Positions 16,721-22,198 of a stretch of 26,683 bases of DNA are shown here, one piece after another; positions within the stretch are counted from its first letter, which is position 1; the number at the start of each line of letters is the position of its first letter. The translations under genes and the position numbers were made by a program. Source of the DNA: Treponema sp. Lineage in GTDB: Bacteria > Spirochaetota > Spirochaetia > Treponematales > Breznakiellaceae. The stretch spans positions 1 through 26,683 of the forward strand of contig JAISLX010000185.1 of NCBI GenBank assembly GCA_031277045.1, read 5' to 3'. The notes below the pieces were generated by a model. It searched no databases, had not been told where the DNA came from, and saw nothing but the letters and a program-made list of their open reading frames with translations.

Positions 16721-16744
16721 TTTATAATGCGCCCGCATTATAAA
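16721..16744. promoter_or_regulatory. 10-bp perfect inverted repeat containing TATAAT on both strands
   Basis: TTTATAATGC (16721-16730) and GCATTATAAA (16735-16744) are exact inverted copies around GCCC. Each arm holds a TATAAT on its own strand. On the plus strand a TTGCAT lies 18 bp upstream (16699-16704); on the minus strand only a poor -35 (TCGTGA) is present at 17 bp. It may be an operator or a pair of facing -10 boxes. Confidence 0.4.
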
Positions 16745-16831
16745 TCATGTTAATTGTATTCACGATGCCACAAAAAGTCTACAGGGCAGACCGCCGGGGG
16801 AGAGACGGAGAAAAACATATTTTCAGCGGTT

Positions 16832-16867
16832 GTTGTTTGGAAACCGCAGTTTCTAAACAACTCTATT
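16832..16867 (+). repeat. Intergenic hairpin repeat, copy B
   Basis: GTTGTTTGGAAAC (left arm, 16832-16844) pairs with GTTTCTAAACAAC (right arm, 16849-16861 approximately) around a short CGCA loop, with one G-T pair, and is followed by TCTATT. The right half matches copy A at 3618-3635 almost base for base. Confidence 0.65.
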
Positions 16868-16869
16868 GG

Positions 16870-16943
16870 AAAAAAGCCCCGCGCTGCATTACATACGCGG
16901 CGCGGTTTCCGGTTCCGCGAGTACGCGGTGTTTGCGGAACCGG
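16870..16943 (-). terminator. Likely terminator region of the transporter/glgP transcript
   Basis: Read on the minus strand after the transporter stop, a hairpin CCGGTTCCGC/GCGGAACCGG (arms 16943-16934 and 16918-16909) comes first. A second pairing CCGCGC/GCGCGG (arms 16905-16900 and 16884-16879) follows, then GGC and six T residues (16875-16870). The second hairpin plus T-run fits an intrinsic terminator, though its 15-nt loop is long. Confidence 0.45.
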
Positions 16944-17008
16944 GCCGCCGCCGTAAGTAAAAACCGTTGTAATTTTCCAAGACCTTATACGCGAAGCGCG
17001 GCAAACTC

Positions 17009-17800
17009 CTAGACGGCGCCAAAGCGGAAGGGGTTGTACGTTACTCCGCGGTCATAGGTGTCGATCCCTTCCCCGTGTTTGAGGGTCCGTACCGCAAGGT
17101 AGGTTACGGGGGTCATGATGACTTCAATGAGGCATTTGAGAAAATAATTGGTTAGAACCAGGCTGAGGAAAAGCTCCCAGCCAAAGACGCCGGTAAGAGA
17201 AGCTGTCAGCACAAAGACAAGGCTGTCCAGGAATTCCCCCACCAGCGTGGAGCCGATAGTCCGCATCCAGAGCCGGCGGCCCCCCATAAGAACTTTCATC
17301 CGGGAAAGGATCACGGAGTTGGAAAATTCCCCAACCCAGTAACCCAATAGACTGGCCAGGGCGATACCCCCGCTGCTTATTCCCCCCAGAATGGCGTCAT
17401 AGGCCGCGCTGCCGGCGTAGCCTTCCCACTCGGCATTGCCCGGCAGGGCCCGGAGGGCGAAGAAAACGGCGGCGGTCAGGGCCAGCGCGGCAAAACCGGT
17501 CCAGATAACCCGCCGGCCGGCACGGAACCCGTACACCTCGGTTAGAATGTCGGCGAAAACATAGGACAGCGGGAACAGCAGGGTACCGCCGTCAAAGGCC
17601 AGGGGAAGGGGGGGTATCCCCAGTACGCCGAACAGGGAAAACCCCAAGTCCACAATTTTGGCCGAAGACGCCACATTGCTGATGATGAGAACCGCCACAA
17701 AGGCGGCCATGACCAGATCCAGGTAACGAAAAGATTTTTCGGCCCGAGGGACAGCAGTGTCTGCCCCCCCGGTCTTTTTTGGTGAGGGAAAAAACGGCAT
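17009..17800 (-). CDS. Queuosine-precursor-type transporter (YhhQ/VUT family)
   Basis: The 263-residue membrane protein has about six helices. It shows family segments FPLSYVFADILTEVYGFRAG, ALASLLGYWVGEFSNSVILS and RTIGSTLVGEFLDSLVFVLT, the hallmark of the COG1738/YhhQ family that imports queuosine precursors (queuine, preQ0 or preQ1). Residues 1-25 are a charged cytoplasmic extension. The AAGGAG ribosome site is strong. It lies 81 bp after glgP and may share its transcript. The leader contains a 14-bp palindrome enclosed by a GGCGG/CCGCC stem. No queuosine synthesis or tgt gene is visible in the window, so substrate choice is from the family only. Confidence 0.85.
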   Translation of the reverse strand: MPFFPSPKKTGGADTAVPRAEKSFRYLDLVMAAFVAVLIISNVASSAKIVDLGFSLFGVLGIPPLPLAFDGGTLLFPLSYVFADILTEVYGFRAGRRVIWTGFAALALTAAVFFALRALPGNAEWEGYAGSAAYDAILGGISSGGIALASLLGYWVGEFSNSVILSRMKVLMGGRRLWMRTIGSTLVGEFLDSLVFVLTASLTGVFGWELFLSLVLTNYFLKCLIEVIMTPVTYLAVRTLKHGEGIDTYDRGVTYNPFRFGAV

Positions 17801-17881
17801 ATACGCTCCTTGTTTTGTTAAGGCGGGTTTAACTGCCGCGCGGCAGGTTCCTGGGATACCGCCCGAAATACTCCTACGAGC
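17801..17881 (-). promoter_or_regulatory. Structured leader of the queuosine-type transporter
   Basis: On the minus strand GGCGG (17863-17859) can pair with CCGCC (17826-17822), enclosing the perfect palindrome CTGCCGCGCGGCAG (17846-17833). An A-rich linker TTAACAAAAC follows and runs into the ribosome site AAGGAG (17811-17806). The arrangement of stem, A-rich tail and ribosome site is like small preQ1 riboswitches, but the preQ1-I loop sequence is not matched. Confidence 0.25.
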
Positions 17882-20422
17882 TTAGGCCCACTTAATAAGC
17901 CCGTTCCGGTAAGGATGTACCAGAGCATCGTGTTTGGGCAGGATACGAACCGTATGCCCCTGCATGCCGGTATCCTCACATTCGATTTTCACCTGGAATA
18001 TATTCACATTCCCCTCGTGTCCAATGTGCCGCATTTCGATGCAGCGGGCATTTTCAATATCGGAGATGTGGTTCGAAACCGACCCGTGGTAAAGTTCCAC
18101 TTTAAGTTCATCGGGACGCAAAATTCCAAGTTCGATGAACGCGGTTACCGTGATGGCGTCCCCGCGCTGCATCACCGGCTTAACGCTGGATTCGATCTTG
18201 ATGATCTTGAGGGCGTCCCAGGCTTGGGACAGCTTGTCAAAGTAGACCGCCAGGGACTTGGCCTCCGCGTAATCGTCTTTTACTATCCGGCGGTAATTTT
18301 TAAGGGCGGGCAGGTAGAATTTATTGGAATATTCTATCAGCATCCGGTGGCTGGACATGGAATGGCCAATCTGCTTCATGCAGTTTTTCATCATTTTGAT
18401 CCATTCGCGGGGAAGGCCGTCCCTGCCGCGCTGGTAGAACAAGGGTACGATCTCCCGCTCCAGAAGGTCGTACAGGGCTTTGCTTTCTACATCATCCTGG
18501 AGTTTTTCATCGCTGTACAGTTCGCCCTGGCCGATGGCCCAGCCCACTTCGGTGTTGTAGGCCTCGTCCCACCAGCCGTCAAGGATGGAGCAGTTAAGGA
18601 CACCGTTCATCGAAGCCTTCATCCCGCTGGTGCCGCTGGCCTCCATTGGCCTGCGGGGGGTATTAAGCCACACATCCCCCCCGGAGGTAAGATAGCGGGC
18701 CACAGTCATGTCGTAGTTTTCCACAAAAACGATACGGCTGGTAACGTCGTACTTTTCCGCAAAGTGGATAATCTCCCGGATCAGGTCCTTGCCGGGCATG
18801 TCGTGGGGATGGGCTTTGCCGGCAAAGATAAGCTGCACCGGACGCTCGTTGTCCTTTACCAGCCGCAGCAGCCGTTCCGGGTCCCGCAGCAACAGATTCC
18901 CCCGTTTATACGTGGCAAACCGGCGGGCAAAACAGAGGGTCAGGGCATAGGGGGAAAGGGCGTCTTCCGCCTGGCCGGCGTAGTGCCGCTCCGATCCGGT
19001 CCGGTCTATGCGCTGGCGGATCCGCTCCCGGACAAAGGCCACCAGCCGTTCCCGGCGGCGCTCGTGGGTCCGCCACAGTTCTTCATCGGAAATCCGGTCC
19101 ATCCGGTTCCAGATGTCCAGATCCGTGGGCTCCTCCTCAAAGTGGGGTCCAAAATAACGGTCCAAAAGGTCTACCATGCCGCTGGATACCCAAGTGCGCG
19201 GATGAACCCCGTTGGTTACGTGGTGGATGGGCACCTCGTCCAGGGGAAGCCCCGGCCACAGACCCTTCCACATTTTCCGGGAAACCTCCCCGTGGAGCCT
19301 GGCGACGCCGTTGGCATAGGCCGCCAGTTTGAGGGCCAACACCGTCATGCAAAAAGGTTCGTGGTCATCGTTGGGATTTTCCCGGCCCAGTGTCAGAAAT
19401 TCTTTCCAGGAAATTCCCAGAATTTGGGGCCAGGAACGCATGTACTTGTCCAGGAGGGCGATGTCGAAACGCTCGTTTCCCGCCGGAACCGGGGTGTGGG
19501 TGGTAAAGATATTGGCCGGCCAGACTACTTCCCGGGCCTCGGCAAAGGTCAGACCCTTGTCTACCATGACCTCCCGGATCCGTTCCAGGCCCATAAAGGC
19601 CGCATGGCCTTCGTTCATGTGGGTAACGGCGGGGTTAATTCCCAGGGCCCGCAGGGCCCGGATACCCCCTATCCCCAGAAGGATCTCCTGCCGTATCCGG
19701 GTTTCCTTGTCGCCGCCGTACAGGGCGGCGGTAACATCTCTAATATCCGGAGGATTTTCTTCGATGTTCGTATCCAGCAGGAACAGGGAAGCACGGCCTA
19801 CCTTGACTTCCCAAATTTGAGCCGCCGCCTGGCGGCCCGCCATGTCTACGGTTATCGTAACGGGGTTTCCATCCTTGCCAATCCGCCGTTCCACCGGCAT
19901 GTTGTACCAGTCGTTTTCCGGATAACTTTCCAGTTGAAATCCGTCGGCGTTCAGGACCTGCTTAAAATAGCCCTGCCGGTAGAGGAGCCCCACCCCCACC
20001 AGGGGAAGCCCCATATCGGACGAGGTCTTCATGTGATCCCCGGACAGAATACCCAGGCCTCCGGAATAGATGGGCAGGGACACGTCCATGCCGTATTCCA
20101 TCGAGAAGTAGGCAACCACCTCTTTTCTGCTGCCCCGGTACCATGTATCCCCTTTCTTATACCGCTGAAACCGGTCGTACACGTTTTTGAGGGCGGCCAG
20201 GTAAGAATCGTCTTTGGCGGCCCGGATAAGCCGTTCCGGGCTTATCATACCTAGGGTTTTGATAGGACTCTGCCGGGACTTTAACCAGGCGTCATAGTCG
20301 AGCCTGATAAAAAGCTGAATCGCGTCGTAGTTCCATGAAAGCCAGAGGTTACGGGCAATTTCTTCCAGGGGTTTTAACGGAGCCGGGAGCTTTGGTTTGA
20401 CAGTATAAGTGGAAATATTCAT
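17882..20422 (-). CDS. glgP: Alpha-glucan (glycogen) phosphorylase, DUF3417 type
   Basis: The 846-residue protein starts with a DUF3417 domain (LPAPLKPLEEIARNLWLSWN). The phosphorylase core follows, with YFSMEYGMDVSLPIYSGGLG, VTHMNEGHAAFMGLERI, FTTHTPVPAGNERFD and THMN/HHVTNGVH blocks. The PLP site is EASGTSGMKASMNG, with the PLP lysine expected at about K602. It splits alpha-1,4-glucan with phosphate to glucose-1-phosphate. Length fits this short bacterial/archaeal branch (about 850). The start is supported by the family N-terminus. No Shine-Dalgarno sequence is seen, and a candidate promoter sits so close that the mRNA may be leaderless. Confidence 0.95.
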   Translation of the reverse strand: MNISTYTVKPKLPAPLKPLEEIARNLWLSWNYDAIQLFIRLDYDAWLKSRQSPIKTLGMISPERLIRAAKDDSYLAALKNVYDRFQRYKKGDTWYRGSRKEVVAYFSMEYGMDVSLPIYSGGLGILSGDHMKTSSDMGLPLVGVGLLYRQGYFKQVLNADGFQLESYPENDWYNMPVERRIGKDGNPVTITVDMAGRQAAAQIWEVKVGRASLFLLDTNIEENPPDIRDVTAALYGGDKETRIRQEILLGIGGIRALRALGINPAVTHMNEGHAAFMGLERIREVMVDKGLTFAEAREVVWPANIFTTHTPVPAGNERFDIALLDKYMRSWPQILGISWKEFLTLGRENPNDDHEPFCMTVLALKLAAYANGVARLHGEVSRKMWKGLWPGLPLDEVPIHHVTNGVHPRTWVSSGMVDLLDRYFGPHFEEEPTDLDIWNRMDRISDEELWRTHERRRERLVAFVRERIRQRIDRTGSERHYAGQAEDALSPYALTLCFARRFATYKRGNLLLRDPERLLRLVKDNERPVQLIFAGKAHPHDMPGKDLIREIIHFAEKYDVTSRIVFVENYDMTVARYLTSGGDVWLNTPRRPMEASGTSGMKASMNGVLNCSILDGWWDEAYNTEVGWAIGQGELYSDEKLQDDVESKALYDLLEREIVPLFYQRGRDGLPREWIKMMKNCMKQIGHSMSSHRMLIEYSNKFYLPALKNYRRIVKDDYAEAKSLAVYFDKLSQAWDALKIIKIESSVKPVMQRGDAITVTAFIELGILRPDELKVELYHGSVSNHISDIENARCIEMRHIGHEGNVNIFQVKIECEDTGMQGHTVRILPKHDALVHPYRNGLIKWA

Positions 20423-20428
20423 GCTTTA

Positions 20429-20457
20429 AGCTTAGACTTGCGGGGAGCCTATGTCAA
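20429..20457 (-). promoter_or_regulatory. Candidate promoter of glgP
   Basis: On the minus strand a perfect TTGACA (20457-20452), a 17-bp spacer and TAAGCT (20434-20429) lie just before the glgP ATG at 20422. With normal spacing the transcript would begin at or next to the start codon. The -10 is weak (three matches). Confidence 0.45.
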
Positions 20458-20495
20458 CGAGGGCCTGTTAAAAGCGCGAAACCGCCTGTTTGTTC

Positions 20496-20990
20496 TTAGC
20501 GCAGGCCAAAACGTTCCGAAAGCTCCTTGATGTGGCTGCCGATAAAGATGGCGCCGTAGCAGCTTAGAACCGCTCCTATGGTAATTCCCAGGGGAAGCAG
20601 GTAAGAAGTGCCTTCCCGGATGGCAACTTTGATAAAATCTATGCCGAAAAAGGAACTTGACAGGGAAACAAGCAGGAAAAAGCCCGCAAGCCCCCAAAAT
20701 CTAAGCGATACGCCCTCCGCTTCGTCGTAGATTCCATCCGCTCCTTCCCCGGCGTCAAGCGGCGCCGGGTCTTCGGCCTCGATCCGGGCCATGACGGCGC
20801 CGGCAAAATCGGCGCCGGAGGGAAAAAAATCGTTCCGCAAAACATCCTGGACAAGCTGAAAGCGTTCAAGTTCCTGGGCGCAGCGGGTACAGAACAGGCA
20901 GTGCAGCCGGATTTGCAGGCGGAGAAACAGGGGCCGCCCGGCGGCGCCGGAAAATTCATAGACCCTGTCAAGTAAATCGTTACATCTCAT
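20496..20990 (-). CDS. Membrane anti-sigma factor with zinc-binding (ZAS) motif
   Basis: The 164-residue protein has an N-terminal anti-sigma domain with the exact zinc motif H-x3-C-x2-C in RLHCLFCTRCAQEL (about residues 29-42). An acidic linker follows, then two membrane helices (about 97-117 and 127-152). Proteins of this kind hold their partner ECF sigma factor at the membrane until a signal releases it. The ATG overlaps the sigma stop as ATGA, so the pair is translated together. The signal sensed is unknown. Confidence 0.85.
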   Translation of the reverse strand: MRCNDLLDRVYEFSGAAGRPLFLRLQIRLHCLFCTRCAQELERFQLVQDVLRNDFFPSGADFAGAVMARIEAEDPAPLDAGEGADGIYDEAEGVSLRFWGLAGFFLLVSLSSSFFGIDFIKVAIREGTSYLLPLGITIGAVLSCYGAIFIGSHIKELSERFGLR

Positions 20991-21568
20991 TCGATGCCCC
21001 CTTGGGCGATCTCTTTCAACCTCTCCCGAAGCAGTTTTTTTGCCCTGAACACATGGGATTTGATGGTGTTCACCGGAAATCCCGTAATTGTCCCAATCTC
21101 CTGGTAAGAGCGGTCGTAAAAAAAATACATATCCACGCAGACCCGGTAGCGTTCGGGGAGTTCCCCGACAGCTTCCAGCACCGCGTCCCGGGCGGTGTCC
21201 CGAACCAGTTTACGTTCCGGGGTATCGCCGTCTACCATCACATCCCCTTCCGCCAGGCTAAGGTATTCCTTGCGGCGGTTTACCTCGTTTACCGCCGTAT
21301 TGTAGGCAATACTGTAAAGCCAGGTTGAAAAACGGGATCGTCCCTCGAAGCGGGAAAGACTGCGGTAAACTTTAAGAAATACTTCCTGCACAAAGTCGGC
21401 GCTGTCCTCGTGGTTGCGGAAAAAGCTCCGGCCCATGCTGTACACCGCTTTCTGATGCCGGTTGATCAGATAACGAAAAAGATCCCTCTCGCCTGCCGCA
21501 ACCCGGCCGGCAATAAACATATCATCCGCTTCTTCCGCCGTTGTCTCCGGCGGAAAATCGTCTGTCAC
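20987..21568 (-). CDS. ECF-type RNA polymerase sigma factor
   Basis: Starting at GTG 21568 the protein has 193 residues, a normal ECF size. Region 2 carries FRYLINRHQKAVYSMGRSFF, DSADFVQEVFLKVYRSLSRF and FSTWLYSIAYNTAVNEVNRR. Region 4 carries ELPERYRVCVDMYFFYDRSY and QEIGTITGFPVNTIKSHVFR. The GTG overlaps the stop of the gene before it (GTGA). The frame is open further upstream to 21808, but that part only mirrors the preceding gene. ATG 21520 is an alternative start. The family sits with a zinc anti-sigma factor directly downstream, so it is probably released by an envelope or redox signal. Confidence 0.9.
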   Translation of the reverse strand: MTDDFPPETTAEEADDMFIAGRVAAGERDLFRYLINRHQKAVYSMGRSFFRNHEDSADFVQEVFLKVYRSLSRFEGRSRFSTWLYSIAYNTAVNEVNRRKEYLSLAEGDVMVDGDTPERKLVRDTARDAVLEAVGELPERYRVCVDMYFFYDRSYQEIGTITGFPVNTIKSHVFRAKKLLRERLKEIAQGGIE

Positions 21569-21903
21569 GGGGTTTTGCGGCGGTGATTTATCCCATAATA
21601 GATTAAAAGTCCCGCGCCGATAGAAAGAGGAATAAGCCCCCCCAGAAGCCCATACGTCGAACCCTGGACAACAAGCAAAAAAATGGTCAGCGTGACCCCC
21701 ACGGAACCCAGCAGCAGACCCGCCAGCAGGCTGAAGGAAAGGAGATCGAAACGGGGCGGGGCATACTGACCGGCCTTGATAAGCAGATCCTTGTGCCGGT
21801 AATTCCACAGCAGGTAGAAAAAGATCACTACCGATCCCAGCACAATTCCCACAATGGGAATAAGGGCGACAATTACCTGGGCAGCGGCCGATACCGGCGC
21901 CAT
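21565..21903 (-). CDS. Small three-helix membrane protein upstream of the sigma factor (DUF6249-like)
   Basis: ATG 21903 with AAAGGAG eight bases upstream gives 112 residues; a longer frame to 21969 lacks a ribosome site. There are three membrane helices (about residues 8-30, 51-72 and 77-98) with a basic loop NYRHKDLLIKAGQYAPPRFD between the first two, resembling the 'RHKxxxxLIEKG' loop of DUF6249 proteins. The gene ends in a GTGA overlap with the sigma factor gene, so all three genes form one unit. It might relay the signal to the anti-sigma factor, but this is only inferred from position. Confidence 0.75.
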   Translation of the reverse strand: MAPVSAAAQVIVALIPIVGIVLGSVVIFFYLLWNYRHKDLLIKAGQYAPPRFDLLSFSLLAGLLLGSVGVTLTIFLLVVQGSTYGLLGGLIPLSIGAGLLIYYGINHRRKTP

Positions 21904-21993
21904 ACTATTTCTCCTTTGGCGGACACAACGCCGTACAGCGGCCGGTCTCAAAACCCGGTCAGCGTGCAAACTTTGTCCCGCGTGAACTTTGTT

Positions 21994-22022
21994 AGTTTAC
22001 ACTTTTATCACCCGCCCGTCCA
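21994..22022 (-). promoter_or_regulatory. Candidate promoter of the sigma/anti-sigma unit
   Basis: On the minus strand TGGACG (22022-22017), a 17-bp spacer and TAAACT (21999-21994) match the sigma-70 consensus at four positions each, about 90 bp before the start at 21903. A GAAC-type ECF autoregulation box was not recognised. Confidence 0.35.
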
Positions 22023-22070
22023 GATTCCGTATGAAATACTGTGAGTTAAGACACCGCGTAAAGCCGCTCG

Positions 22071-22098
22071 TTGCACATTTTCACCCTGAAATTATACT
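22071..22098 (+). promoter_or_regulatory. Candidate promoter of the MetH-like gene
   Basis: TTGCAC (22071-22076), a 16-bp spacer and TATACT (22093-22098, five of six matches). Transcription would begin near 22105, putting hairpin repeat copy C at the very 5' end of the mRNA. Confidence 0.4.
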
Positions 22099-22108
22099 CT
22101 ATTGCGCT

Positions 22109-22144
22109 TGTTCCAAAAGCCGAAGTTTTGGAACAGCCTCTATT
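22109..22144 (+). repeat. Intergenic hairpin repeat, copy C
   Basis: TGTTCCAAAA (22109-22118) and TTTTGGAACA (22126-22135) are perfect inverted copies around GCCGAAG, followed by GCCTCTATTG. The GAAGTTT...GAACA..CTCTATT half matches copies A and B. Confidence 0.65.
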
Positions 22145-22198
22145 GCCCGCCGGTCTTGCGGCGTATACGGTCCGGGTCCCGTCTGGTAGGATTCCGCT

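Larger units (their letters stand above)
16460..17008. other. Structured non-coding region upstream of fliO
   Basis: This gap of about 550 bp has no convincing gene; short open frames at 16747-16960 and 16750-17022 look like chance. It holds repeated AGGGCGCAAA(A)TTG motifs (16570-16584 and 16689-16701), a 10-bp inverted repeat (16721-16744), hairpin repeat copy B (16832-16860) and a hairpin cluster at 16870-16943. A TAAAAT box on the minus strand (16679-16674) has no good -35. I could not find a convincing fliO promoter. Confidence 0.5.
21904..22198. other. Divergent promoter region between the sigma unit and the MetH-like gene
   Basis: This 295-bp gap holds one promoter candidate for each side and hairpin repeat copy C. 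No open frame in it looks coding. No cobalamin or SAM riboswitch fits into the short stretch between the rightward promoter and the MetH-like start. Confidence 0.5.

Noticed and set aside
16747..17022. Short open frames in the region before fliO
   Set aside because: They run through hairpin repeats, lack ribosome sites and overlap on both strands.
17801..17881. Firm call of a known preQ1 riboswitch
   Set aside because: The loop and tail do not match the preQ1-I consensus, and no match to preQ1-II or -III could be made by eye.
17915..20254. 779-codon plus-strand open frame opposite glgP
   Set aside because: It mirrors glgP, has no family-like motifs and no ribosome site. High GC codon use leaves antisense frames open.
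21569..21808. 80-residue N-terminal extension of the ECF sigma factor
   Set aside because: It is the shifted-frame shadow of the small membrane protein gene; the GTG at 21568 overlapping its stop is a better start.
22056..22198. Cobalamin or SAM riboswitch before the MetH-like gene
   Set aside because: The space after the likely promoter is under 100 nt and no conserved core was recognised.
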